Under the pieces are notes generated by a model. The model had not been told where the DNA came from and did no database searches. It saw only the letters and a list, made by a program, of their open reading frames with translations. A stretch of DNA of 64,000 bases from Azolla pinnata (Eukaryota; Streptophyta; Polypodiopsida; Salviniales; Salviniaceae): assembly GCA_037176905.1 (NCBI GenBank), contig JBBBWG010011113.1:1-64000 (forward strand), read 5' to 3'. The position numbers and the translations under genes are program-made. Shown here in pieces: positions 16,701 through 28,800 of the stretch; the first letter of the stretch is position 1; each line of letters starts with the position of its first letter.

Positions 16701-16772
16701 GAACTTGCTGCCGTTGGTACACCGGATGTGGACGGTGGCGAGAGGGGCCGCCTCTTGGGGGGAATCGGCCAT
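13733..16772 (-). CDS. DSK2: ubiquitin receptor DSK2 (ubiquilin)
   Basis: Seven minus-strand exons: 16772-16562, 15705-14965, 14872-14676, 14591-14478, 14361-14303, 14217-14102 and 13887-13733, giving 530 residues (Arabidopsis DSK2 is about 540). An N-terminal ubiquitin-like domain (about 13-85, with [13 protein letters not shown]) is followed by a Gly/Ala-rich linker, an STI1 block (about 150-235, NPDLIRDMM then NPELMRNLI), a second Met-rich STI1 block (about 355-420) and a C-terminal UBA domain (about 485-530, LQEMGF and [17 protein letters not shown]). It shuttles ubiquitylated clients to the proteasome or autophagy. All junctions are GT/AG and the frame closes through seven exons. The ATG at 16772 begins MADSPQ directly before the UBL. 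Confidence 0.95.
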
Positions 16773-17042
16773 GGCTGGGAGGGGGGGGAGCCGGAAGGGG
16801 ATTTTGGAAGGACGGATATGCACAGAAGAAGCAGCGGAGGAGAGAGAGAGATTGGCGATGGCGTGGAAGATCGCTTCGATCGAATCGCTCGTCGGTTCTC
16901 TGAGTCGTCTTCGCTCTGTGCGTGCGCGGAGAGGAACGCGCACAGAAAGCACACAAAACTCAATGAAGAACTTCCTCTTTCCTTTTTATACACACAAGAC
17001 CCAGAAACATCATGATTCGGACACACATCATCAGGCGGCCGC

Positions 17043-17106
17043 CACGTGGCGCTCACCCATTGGCCGCCGCATCCCACGTGGCGTCCCACGTGGCGTCCCA
17101 CGTGGC
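17043..17106 (-). promoter_or_regulatory. four G-box/ABRE elements, three in a 12-bp tandem array
   Basis: CACGTGGC occurs at 17043-17050, 17075-17082, 17087-17094 and 17099-17106. The last three are exact 12-bp repeats of CCCACGTGGCGT. They lie 270-335 bp upstream of the DSK2 ATG. CACGTGGC is a classic G-box/ABRE bound by plant bZIP and bHLH factors. Stress or light control of DSK2 is an inference. Confidence 0.7.
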
Positions 17107-17142
17107 GTCCGGGCCGGCCGCGTTGCAAGTTCCGCGCTCTTC

Positions 17143-17497
17143 CATCTGGAATCTTTCTGCGGGTGCTTCGCTCGTAATCGATCGCGTCCATCTGGAATCT
17201 TTCCGCTGGAGCTCCTCTTGTACTCGCATCCGATCTGGAATCTTTCTGTTGGACCTCCTCTTGTAATCACGTCCATCTGGAATCTTCCTGCTGGAGCTCC
17301 TCTTGTAATCGGGTCCATCTGGAATCTTTCTGTTGGACCTCCTCTTGTAATCGCGCCCATCTGGAACCTTCCTGCTGGACCTCCTCTTGTAACCGCATCC
17401 ATCTGGAATCTTTCTGTTGGACCTCTTCTTGCAATCGCATCCATCTCGAATGTTTATGTTGGAGCTCCTCTTGTAATCGCATCCATCTGGAATCTTT
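17143..17497. repeat. 42-bp minisatellite, about 8 copies
   Basis: Units begin CATCTGGAATCTTTCTG and continue with a GGA(C/G)CTCCTCTTGTAATCG half; most are 42 bp, the first ones slightly longer. Copies alternate between two subtypes (TGTTGGACC and TGCTGGAGC). Because 42 is a multiple of three, long open frames run through it on both strands. They have no start context or domain, so I treat them as by-products. It starts about 370 bp upstream of the DSK2 ATG. Confidence 0.9.
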
Positions 17498-19458
17498 TCT
17501 TAGCCCTCTCTATGGATCGACCATCTCGAATCTTCCCCGCCCCCTCCATGTGCTCTGTATCACCGCTACACTACCAATCGGCCCCCGTTCTCGCCACACC
17601 GATATGCTTTCTTCCGACGACGATACCATCACCCTCCAGGAAACAGTGAACACACCACTTCGATTCTTCTTTTCCAATCTCGCCGCAGCACCCCAAAAGC
17701 ACGGGCATTGCATGATATGACTTTGTTCGCTTACTTCTCTGACCGCGAGTTTGTTTGAAATGGGTGAACCAAACAGACCGTTTACCCCAAGCCAAATCAT
17801 AAACTGTTCTTGGGCATGTAGACAAGGTCAAAACCACCTACGCTAGCTATATCGAGGCATTATCATCACAATATCTACCCATTGATCCGATTGCGACTAT
17901 AAATTGCAATAGTATCGTATTGTTGCTCATCCAAAACCCGGAATTCAATCAGAACAGCAAATGTACAAGTACATATGTTTCGAGAAAATTCCACACAGCC
18001 ACACAGAGAACCAGAGTATGGTCATGAATGGCAAGGAGAACGAACGGTTGGATTGACTAATGCTGAAAGGCAAAAGTGGTTGGACAGAAGTTCATGGCTA
18101 CTCGTCAAGTCAAGAGCTCTCCCACATCTCAATTCTACTGGTGATCAGATCATTTAGAGTAGTGTAAAGCATCATAAATTTCGAGTTTTACTTCCCCGAG
18201 AAATCATTAGCAACAATGAGACATACCTCCAAACAAAACCTTAACCTTTGACATTTACTATGAATTTTGCACCATATAACCGGTTCATTTATCCATGTCA
18301 CACGCTTACGGGTGCAAAAGCTTTTACTATGAATTTTGCACCAACATACTCATGTGGCCCTAGGTAGCCACTTATCAAAAGCCAGGCAAACCCTGGCAGT
18401 GTTGTTTGCACATATTGTAAGCACATATCCACTGTGTTGTTTGCACATATACCAGTAAATCAGTGTAAATCTTGCAGTTATGAAGAAAATATTATTCTTA
18501 GTGTAACATCCAGCATGAAGAAATATGTATTACATCACATCCTCCCATCTTTTGTTGGGATTCCCTGTTCTGTTTTATACTCCAATTTTCACAGTTCCTG
18601 ATACATGCAGAGAACATCAGGTTTTTTTGTTTGCTGCAACATAAAGGCACTCCAATAAAGAATTATAAAACTTCCTTCACCTAAGCTTTACAACTCCACC
18701 GGTACGATTTATCAAGAAACAAAGAGCTGGCATCGCTATGATCTCTAATTGAATCCTCTCACCATGAGAAGCTTCACACAATGTGCACGCATAAAACGCT
18801 AATATCTTGCAGCCAGAAAGCATCAACAGATTTCAAAGAACCACACAGGTCTTGCTTTAATAATACTCACTGTAATATAGTCCATTACGCTGTGATAGTA
18901 GTATAACAGTCTAAATGTACACACAATTACAGTAAAATGCAGCCCCGAACGTCCCATGATCACCATCACACTAAACCCAACTAAACACCTAAGAAGCCTC
19001 TTAATCGAAGCCTTTTCACACATGATTATCTGGAAAGAGGCAACGAAATGAACATCCCTGGATCCTCAAAACTGGCACTGCTTGTCGCAGCAAAAATATA
19101 TAAATTGATGAAGAGAATCATGTCGCCAATTTGCACAGCTGCACAGCAACAATGAATCTTTCCCTCTCTCCTCCTCTCTCAATACAACTTTAGTCACATG
19201 ATTCAACATTTAGCTATTAATGAAGTTAGTTTCAAAGAGCAGCTAAAGTTCAAGAAAAAGAAAAATACATTCTAGATCCATAAGTCAATCATATGATTTA
19301 AGTTAATGGTATGTATAGTACGGCATCGATGATACTCCAGTGACCAACCAAAAAAGCAACTCATTTAAGTTCCTAACGACTTACTGAACTCTCTGAACGT
19401 GATGAAAATCACAAACTGAAATAAAAACGAGTTCCTTACAATTCCCATATAGCCCGAG
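17498..19458. other. intergenic region, no gene supported
   Basis: About 2 kb between the DSK2 promoter and the 3' end of the next minus-strand gene. Open frames are short and lack recognisable motifs. Short direct repeats are visible (ACTATGAATTTTGCACCA near 18258 and 18328; GTGTTGTTTGCACATAT near 18399 and 18435). The right end probably holds the 3' UTR of the next gene. Confidence 0.45.
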
Positions 19459-21035
19459 CTAGTCAATACGCAGACTTGCCTGCCGTTTTATCTGCAAAAC
19501 CCACAAGTCCAAACATAAGTATGTTTTGCTAGATACAAATGAAGCAACTCAAGTAGATACAAAAATGGTTTGGTCCTGCTAGCTACATTCTCTTCGTTCA
19601 AGTTCAGTGAAAACAGTTTTCCAATGTGCCAACAGTGTAAATAAGATGCCAACACCTCGGGATGTTTTAGTGGCTAGGGCTAACCCTTCAAATTCTCGAT
19701 AAGAATTTATGGCAGGTCTTTTCTGTTTTCCTGGTACAATTTGTTCTTTCCTAGATCCTTGACTTTGCCAGTAGGCATCCTTGAGGCAGAAGCCATAAGA
19801 GGAAGTGACGGAGGCTAAGCAAATCAACACTACTCGACCATATAAGGGTCATCTAAGAAGCCAGGCAATGGTGCCCACGAAAGCTATTTCCTTTTGGAAG
19901 CCATCTGTATAGAAGAGTCCCGTATACTTCCGTTCCCATGGAAGCTACTGTGAGCTCTTAGAAAAGTAGAACTATAACCTTAGGTTTACTCGGGATTTAA
20001 GCTCTACTATGTAAGTTCGCTCTACTGCAATGTTCACAGAAAAAAATGTGCGTTTTCGTCATATTCTTGCAACTCTTTTCTACACAAGAAAATGTTAAAT
20101 CATCCAAAGATCGAATCATCAAGTATAACGTGAGTGAGAGCATGCCAAACAAAGAAAAAAAGCAAAACAGCATAGTGACTAACCGGCTCTGGTTCTGGTT
20201 CCTTCAGCGATTCTTTAGTAGGGAGAGAAAGCACTACATCATATGTGGCAGACATTTCTCCTCTCGCCTTTTGGAACCCTAGTGTTCGAGGTTTCTCCTT
20301 GTAAAAGAGTTCGAATATCTGCTCGTAGTCAGATTTCACAGCTATGCAGTCCTCTCTCTTGCAGTTGGGATACGAGCAATGCTTGAGGTGAGGTGCTTGC
20401 AAGATAGCAAGCGCGATGGCTATGGTAGTCGTCTCTACACCCGTAGTGTTCACAAAGAGCAGCTTCCCTGCCATAGCTATCTTCTTGCTGAGGTGAAGAG
20501 GGAATGTGACAGTCCCTCGGTTAGGGACATCGAAGCTCACACCTTCCGGATTCTCGGTGAGGAGCTTCTCGAACTCGGCATCGGAGAGATTCTCGTGGGC
20601 CAGCCTTATGGTATGATAAAGATACAGCAGAAAGAACTTCCGCAGTGAAACGTACTCCCGATTCGCTCCTTCCACGAAAGTGGCAGTCATGTTCTGAAGG
20701 TCGGCGATGATGGCGGCCCGCTCTTTCACGACCTCCTCCTCTTTCTCTTTGATGATGGCTTCCAGGCGGGCGGCGGGCATGGCGCTATCACCGGCCTCCA
20801 ACCTGTTCTTGTGGAGGCGGACGTCGTTGCAGAGGATGCGGAAGTCGGCGAGGCGGGATTCCATGCGCCGGACTCTGTTGTCCATCTGCTTCCATTCGGG
20901 ATGGAGGCGCATACGGACGTAGGGGGGGCCGGCGGGCTGGGGGAGGGAGGAGAGGTCGAAGATGTGGCGCCTGGAGATGTGTCGGAGGAGGGGGGCGGTG
21001 CATCGCCGGGCTCTCCTCAGCAGCAGAGCTTCCAT
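19459..21035 (-). CDS. unrecognised protein with mitochondrial-type presequence
   Basis: I do not recognise the family. Exon 1 (21035-20184) encodes 284 residues. A GTTAGT donor follows, and a 33-nt last exon (19491-19459) adds IKRQASLRID and the stop, giving 294 residues. The N-terminus (MEALLLRRARRC..., about 38 residues) is rich in Arg and Leu with no acidic residue before Asp27, as in mitochondrial presequences. Residues about 50-115 are charged and heptad-like (possible coiled coil). Cys220, Cys225 and Cys230 form CX4CX4C in HCSYPNCKREDC. An EPEPEP stretch precedes the intron. Without the splice the frame runs about 27 residues further, to a stop near 20100. Exon 1 is convincing; the last exon is plausible but short. 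Confidence 0.6.
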
Positions 21036-21154
21036 GGCGATGGCGGTGGCGATGGCGGTGCAGGGAAAACAGAGGTTTTTGCGAGGGTTTTCGGGGGGAA
21101 GAAGAAAACCTGCAGGAAAATTGATGTATGAAAAGTGTTGCCCAAGTTTCTGAA

Positions 21155-21286
21155 TACACTGGGATCTTGAGTCCTTCTGAACTGAACAAACTGGAATCTT
21201 GAGTCCTTCTGAACTGAACAAACTGGAATCTTGAGTCCTTCTGAACTGAACAAACTGGAATCTTGAGTCTTCTGAATGAACAAACT
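21155..21286. repeat. 32-bp minisatellite, four copies
   Basis: Four copies of a 32-bp unit starting ACTGGAATCTTGAGTCCTTC and ending TGAACTGAACAA; the last copy is 30 bp. The array begins about 120 bp upstream of the ATG of the unrecognised mitochondrial-type protein, in its likely 5' UTR or promoter. The copies are nearly identical, so the expansion is recent. Confidence 0.9.
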
Positions 21287-22851
21287 GGGATCTGCAATTG
21301 GAGCATGTCTCTGTTTCCGTGTCTGTTTTTCTGTGCCTGTGAAGAACTCGGTCGATCCATGCCACTCTCTGTTGTTATGCCACATGATCGATCGATCGAT
21401 CGATCCGCTTATTGTAATGATAGGTTGCTTGTTTTGATCAAGTTTGCTTGCCTTCACTAGTGGGTGGTCATGGCGTTGATGGAGTCCAAATCAGGCCACG
21501 CATGCGCTATCACGATCGATCGATTATTCGGCAAATATGCGAGTCCAAAAGGAAATAAACTTCTTGCAAAATATATGATCAACGAAGCTGTTGCAAGATG
21601 GATATGAGCAAGAAAGAGGCGGACGAGGTCCATGTTAGGAGACTGACACGTTCGTGGAAATCACCGTAGCAATTTGATCAAACGTTGGCATCCTGCAATG
21701 TTTGGTTGCTTCAGAGAAGATTGTTAGAAGAAAGCACGAGTACGAGCAAAAAAAGCAAACGAACTAAGCCAACGCCAAGATATGCTCAGATGTTTGTCAT
21801 GCAGCATAATACAAACTAGGTCAACAAATACTCGTGTGTTATATTGCATTTGGTTCATCGATGTAGGAGCCAAAAACCACACAACAAAGCCATGAACAAT
21901 AATGGTTTTCCTTTGATTGGGTAGAGCCGTAGAGGCATAAAAAGAGAATTGTACTCCACATAGTCCATTTGACATCGATGAAATATCATTCAACAACAAA
22001 ATGCCATTGAGGGCATAGAAAGGATGTCTAGCATGCAATTGTAGTTACAATGTTGTTATCAGCTGAAGAAATCGTTAGAGCAAGGAATCGAACTTTGATT
22101 CAGCTAGTCAGGTCAACGAGGTCGTCCTCGTAGCATGTGACGAGACGATGTCTCTAAAATCGCAACCACTTCATGTCCCTCGTAGTCCCTCAAAGGTCGC
22201 AACTTCACTCGAAACAATACGAAAGGAAACGCATTATGCCCGAAGGGTTGTGCTTATACCATTGCTGTTCAGAGGCTTCACCTTATGTTAGAAGGCCAAA
22301 ACTTATACTTGGAAGCTCATATAATTCACATAGAGAAAATGCTGCCGAAGGATGTGATTAAGTTGCACAAAGGCCTAACAACTCAAGCAACATGAAACGT
22401 CGTCGGATGCTGATTCCAACTCCTTTCCAAATAGGATCTCGATCGAGCAACTATTTTGTCGGGCTATCGAAAGCTTCCAGTTTCTTCATTCAATCAGTGC
22501 ATTACAGAAATCCATTGCCTCCATCCATTTCACAAAAATCCTTCACCAAATCAATTTTTTTTTTCCTTTTGCAGAAGTCCGGGCCTAGTTCTGTAAATTC
22601 CCCATATTTGTCTTGTTTTTTTTTTCCCTTCTCTGACCAGCGAAGAAAGAAGAAGAAGAGAGGGTTCAGAAAGACGCAGGGAGGGAAATGCTTCAAGACT
22701 TCTCACGGGATGTCGAATTTCTCTGCTTCCTGCGCAGTGCTTGCTTCGCGCATTTGATTCTTCTTCTTCTTCTTCTTCTTCTTCTTCTGATATCATCATC
22801 GTTCGCATCTCGGCTCTCGCTCCCTCCCGCACCTCTCCGTTCTGGCCGTTC
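21287..22851. other. divergent intergenic region upstream of symplekin
   Basis: About 1.5 kb between two divergent genes. It contains a GATC-repeat palindrome at 21388-21404 and a (TTC)n tract at 22759-22789, about 65 bp before the symplekin ATG. No coding region is supported. A tRNA B-box-like string (GTTCGATTCC on the minus strand, near 22081) has no convincing A-box partner. Confidence 0.45.
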
Positions 22852-25800
22852 ATGGAAATGGTAGGCTTAACAGGTGCCGGCAGTCTCCGCGACCTCGCGG
22901 TTTCTTACCTCAACGACGCGAAGGTGGTCGGCGATGCATCCACGAAAACAAGCAAGCTGAAGCTTCTGAAAGAGGTTCTTCTTCACCGCGATCCGTCTTT
23001 GCTCCCGGAGTTTGTTCCTCATCTCATGGAGCTTCAGACTGAACGTGCCGCGCCCATAAAAAATTTCCTGTTGCAGTATGTTACGTTATCAATCTTCTAA
23101 GGTCGATTTTAAGTGAATTAAAATGCAAATTTTTGAAATTGTTCCTTCACGAAGACGCTCAAAATTTTGTTTTTTCTCACATTGAAAGGTAAGAGGAAAG
23201 ACGAACTTCGAGATTCTCACGTGCATGCCGAAGTAAAACCATTATAATAACCTGATAGCTTGGAAACACCCGTCAAAAGACAGCGCTGTGGTAGATAATA
23301 TCACCAGATTGTGTAGGTAGAGGAGATTTTCAATTCGTAGAGAGAGGGGGTTCATTATTCTGATTGGAGCTCAAATATGACATCTTGGACAGCAAAGAAA
23401 CAAATTTGCATTCATTCTTCATTGAACCCTAAATGAACGATTATACTCTTCACACCTTCAATGAAAATGAATAGAAGTGAAGTGATGCTACAGCTTCATA
23501 TCTAGAACATTATAACCATCTGATTATTGTCTTTATCACATTTTCTAAATTCTATCAACCTCACGAGGAATCCTATATGAATGGGGATAACAACTATACC
23601 TTCATCATAAATGCATAAATGGCGGGTGTTAGAAATTTTAGAAACAACCTATTACCATATTATTTATATCTCTTCCGTGTCTATCCATTGTATCTACTAG
23701 TTACATCATACACATGTGATACCAAAGCTGTATTTTTTAATGTGCATTGGTAACATTAGAAGTCATTATTTGCATCTGATTGACCATCTGCAATGAGTGA
23801 TTGATACCACAATGTCAGACAAGTTATTTGGTAGTTGTGTATGTGGTTTATGATGCGTTTTCTGGGGATCATCTCCATGCACCTGAGACCTCATAGCTTC
23901 ATCCTGACAGAATGATAGAGGAGATTGGTCTAAAGCACCTTGAGTACTTACCAGTTATGGTTCCGGTCCTCTTGACATTGATGCGTGATGATATGCCAGC
24001 AATTGCACGCCGTGCCATCTCTGCAGGTTCCAACTTGTTTCGAAACACATTTGAACAAGTTGCTTTACAGGTATGGGGCTCAAAACAATTTTTTAGCAGT
24101 GCTGATGGCACTTGCATGCATGTACTTTCCCTAAAGCTGCTTCATTGATCTTCAGCATCAAGCTTAGTATATTCTCAGATTCACTCTCACTTAAAAAAGC
24201 GTTCAAATTCACTTCCACGCTTGCATTTGTGCTCATTCCAGTCTCTCTCATGTGCATGCACATGCGTGAATATAACCTATAGATCGTGTTGAATTTTTTG
24301 GTTTACATGGCTCATTTCACCTCTCCAGGGCCGGTGATACATCCTTATTTCCTGCATTCTCTTTATACACCTTTGTCTCGTATATGCACATTTGGTTTTG
24401 TTTATGGTGTAAAAAAGGTTTAGTTTTAAATTAAGCACACTAAGAATGTATGCAAGTAATAATTTAGCTTGCTAATTGACATCTTAAAGCAAGGGAACAA
24501 ACAGAAATAGGAGTATTATTCCTATATGTCATTGACAGTTATAGTCAGTGAATAAAGATGGTTACAGTGTGATCAAATATTATTGAAATATTAACATCAT
24601 CATAGCCAAAATAATCCGACTCAAGTTCGATTTGATACCACTTTGCATGTTCCAAAAACACCACTCTAAGTTCTTTTTTCACCTGGGCTAGAATTTTCTC
24701 CCGCTAAAGTTGACCTCTTTACACCATTCATGGTGCATTATATTCTGAATTCTCATAAGTATTTTTAGGCTTTATTCTGTTCCATGTGAAACATCGTATC
24801 TCTTATTAATTTGCTCCCGCTTTGGAAAAGCAACAAGGATCTATGTTGAAAGAATGTAGTATTAAAACTTGTGCACGATTTCTCAGGGTATTTATTCTGG
24901 AAAAGTTGATAGCAAGCTTGAAGAAGCTTGGATATGGATGGGCACTCTAAAGGATGCTATATATTTAGCTTCCCAAGAGGTAGTACGGTTTGTTAAGCAT
25001 ATACTGTCATCTAGTCTACGCTAATCTCAGGTTGTTTCTGCAGCATAAAAATGATGGTGTTCGTTTACTTGGAATTAAGTTCATAGAAACAGTCATTTTA
25101 CTATTCACTCCTGATCCTGATTGTCCTGCACAGCCCCCTCCCATGCAACAGAAATCAGAAAGTAAGTTTGGTTTCACTTACAACAGTTGTTTTAAATCTT
25201 TACGAAGGGAAGTTCATTCTCTGCTGTACTAATCGACTGATCTGATGCCAGAGCATTTATTTAGTGTTGCCTGGCTACTTGGAAACCACCCTATCCTCGA
25301 TGTTGCTTCATTGGGCCAAGAAGCAAGCAGAAACCTGTCAAGGCTATTAGATCAGCTTCGAACACCTGAGATGCCAAAAGTTTCAGGACCTGTTGCTGCT
25401 GTTCATGTTAACAGGTTAGCTGCAATATTGATACAGGTTATGGTAGGCAGCATGCTGGTTCTATGAACGCAATTAAAGCCTTTATATTTGTTTACACAGC
25501 TTGGTATCTATAGCAAAGCATAGACCAACATTATATGGACGTGTCTTACCTGTTTTGCTTGGACTAGTGTCTAGTTCTGAGTTAGTCAAAGCAGCGCAGA
25601 TGTCAAGTTTGACTCAGGCATTAAAGAATGCTTTCATAAATCTCCTCAAATGTACACATTCTGCCTCTGTTCCGGTAAGTTATAAATGTTTACTATGATA
25701 AACATATGATTGATCACAACCAACTTTATGTTCTTATTTTATTCGGGAAATAAAACCTTTTATTGTGATGTTTGGATGTAATCTTAAGTTATTTAATCAT

Positions 25801-28800
25801 TTATCGCAAGTCTCTCTATATTTGGGCTCAGGAGTCATGGTTCTTTGATCTTACATACAATGTTTGAGTGAGTAATTTGTGATGTTTTAATCCGAATTGA
25901 ATATAGTGGCGGGAGCGTGTGGCTTCAGCCTTAAAAGTGATGCAGGGTGAAGATGCTGGTGGTGAAACAGCCATAAGACAGGTACATACATATCTGCATG
26001 CGATCTGTTAACAACTGTGGCCTTCAGATATCTAGACTCACATTTTCCTGTTACAGACTGAGAGACCTCATCTACTAGACCGCAAGAGAGTTGCTCATGA
26101 AAATGGAACCTTGGATGATCAGTCAGGGAAACGTCTACGGTCAATCCCTGATGCCATAAATTCAGGGTTAGAAGAGACACAATTAGCTACTTGTCAGGAA
26201 GAAGCTAAGGATTCAACTAGTGTAAGTAATGATCTATCTCCTTTGCAGCAGATGATTGTCATGATTGGAGCATTAGCTGCAAAGGGCGATCATGCAAATT
26301 CATCGATCGATTTATTGGTTGCAAGCCTTTCAGCTGATATGCTTGCAGACATTGTTATTGAGAATATGAGGAACTTGCCAGCCAATCCGCCTGCTATGTC
26401 TCCGGGAGATAGTGCAGATTTGCCTTCAGAACTGGCATTAAGTCTTGGGATTACCTTGAACACAGTTGCCACACTTGAACAAGCTTTGCCACCTTCATTT
26501 TTAACACTTGTAAAACCTTCAGATCGGAAGCGTGATCCAAGCAGGGTACTATTAAATCAATGCCCTTTCATTCTTTGACATAATGATCTTGTGAAGTTTT
26601 ATGATATATTTTTTGAACTGATAACAGGATCCTCGGCGAATGGATCCACGTCTTATATCCACTGATGTAAAACTTGAAGAGCCAGTGTTGGACTTGCCCA
26701 TTGGTATCGTTGAAAATACAGCACAGAGTGCAGTAATTAAAAAGGAGAATATCAACGTAACGTCTACTGCTGAGCAAATTGGGTTTATTCCAGGAATCAG
26801 TCAAGTACATGTAAAGCAGGAACCTGTTGATGATGTACAGCAGGAACTTGTAGATGATGTAAAGCAGGAACTTGTTGAAGGTGCAAAACAGGAACTTGTT
26901 GATGATGTAAAGCAGGAAATGGTTGACGTAAAGCAGGAACTTTTTGATGATGTAAAGCATGAGCCTGCTAATGATTTGCCAATTCCGTCTGTTGTATTTC
27001 CTGCAATTACCTCTACTCAAGGTCTTGCCATAAATCTATCTCCTGTCACAATTCCACTCATTACAGAGCCAACTGTTGGTCATGTATCCAGTTCAGCTGA
27101 ATTGATAGAGGCTGGGGATTCATCAGATCTCAAGCCCTCAGTTACAGTATTATCTACAAATGTTCCGACTTCTTTGCCTGGTTTAGAATTGAAAACAGAT
27201 GTTCAAGGGGCAGCAGCTACACTGCCAACTACACAGGCGACCAAACCTGTCATTTCTATTGACATTATCCAGCAGCAGGCCTTATGGAAGGTGTCTTTGA
27301 GGAGAATACTTGAAAATTATAAGCAGGTGGATTCTGGTGGTGGTTGTGAACTGCGTCTTTCTCTCTTACCTCGGCTCATCCTTGGGGTAAGCATATCCAA
27401 TCAGATGATTGCATTGAAGTAAGCTTCTAGATCTATGATAGCTAAGTGTAACAACTCATTGTGCAGTCAGATGAAGATGGTGAAACATGGATAATGTTGA
27501 AACGACATATCCTTGAAGATTATCAAAATCATAAGGTATTTCCAGTGTTAAAACTGCAAGTATAGATTGGTTACCATGTGGAATAAAAGATATTCCTCGT
27601 TGGATAGTAATATTTGATGTTATAAATTGTTAGGTTGTCATAAAAAGCATCATTATACTGCGTTGACTCACTCGTATGTTGCAGGGTCATGAGCTTACAA
27701 TGTATACACTTTATCAGTTATTTGCTGAAAGACTCTCCAAAGAGGATGCTGAAAGTGCAGCAGCAGCTTCTCTTACATATGAGCGTTTTCTTCTCTCTGT
27801 GGTATGAGATCATTTTCTTATGTTTTGTTGGTTCAAGAAGAAATGATACCCAACCTGATTGTATGCAGACTTCTGAAGTCAATGTTCTTATTGAAGTAGA
27901 TCTGATTATTGTTTAGTCTGTTTCTTATCGCATGCCTGCAGTTTTAGGGTGGTTCTGGGTTTAATACACATAAGCATATTATAAACTGCCAAGAATAATG
28001 GAATCGGCCAGGATCTCATGCAAAATAGAAGAGATATGTTAATTGAATGCTGGGAAGATATGATATGCCTGATGGAAAAACTCACTGTACATTTAAGATA
28101 TATTATTGCTTGAAATTGTAGCCACAATTATTCTATTTTCAGAATATTTATGTGATGAAACATATTACATGCTGGACAGTAAAGTTATATCTCATAGGTA
28201 ATGCAAACCTATGGGTTTTAAAGAGAATGAATAGGCGCGGAGAATGGATTTCATACAGAATTGGACATTTTACAGTGCAAGTAGAATGATGAACTTATTT
28301 GCTTGGGTACAAGATGTATAGACGGGCTAGAAAAAGGTCTACTATTTTGTGCAAAACGTACTCCATTTTTCAAAGAGTTTATTCCATGTTGAGAGATTCC
28401 TTTCTGAGCGATTACGTGTTCCATGTGTGCAGGCAGAAGGCTTGAGAGATACGCTGCCTCCATCTGATAAGTCCTTGAGCAAGTTACTATCTGAGGCTCC
28501 AGATTTGCCTCTAGCAGCCTTGGATCTGCTTCAAGCATTATGTAATCCAGGTTCAGGAAAGAAGGATGAACTTGAATCCCCTGTGACTGAACGAATAACC
28601 CAGGGTTTGAGTGCTGTGTGGAGCCTCATATTGCTAAGGCCCCCAATTCGATCAGTGTGCCTTGATATCGCTCTTCAGGTTATTGTCTTTTCGACTCTTC
28701 AGGAATGTTTGACAATTTCTGCATAGACAGAAGCCGTATCATTTATTTATCTTCAGCTAGCTAACAAGATCAAATTTAATCCGTCTGATATGTGCTGGAT

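Noticed and set aside
16660-17649. Repeat proteins reading IWNLSVGPPLV or RLQEEVQQKDSRW units
   Set aside because: Both come from opposite strands of the same 42-bp minisatellite; a unit divisible by three opens frames by chance.
22060-22110. GTTCGATTCC B-box-like string on the minus strand
   Set aside because: No properly placed A-box, cloverleaf or tail was found.
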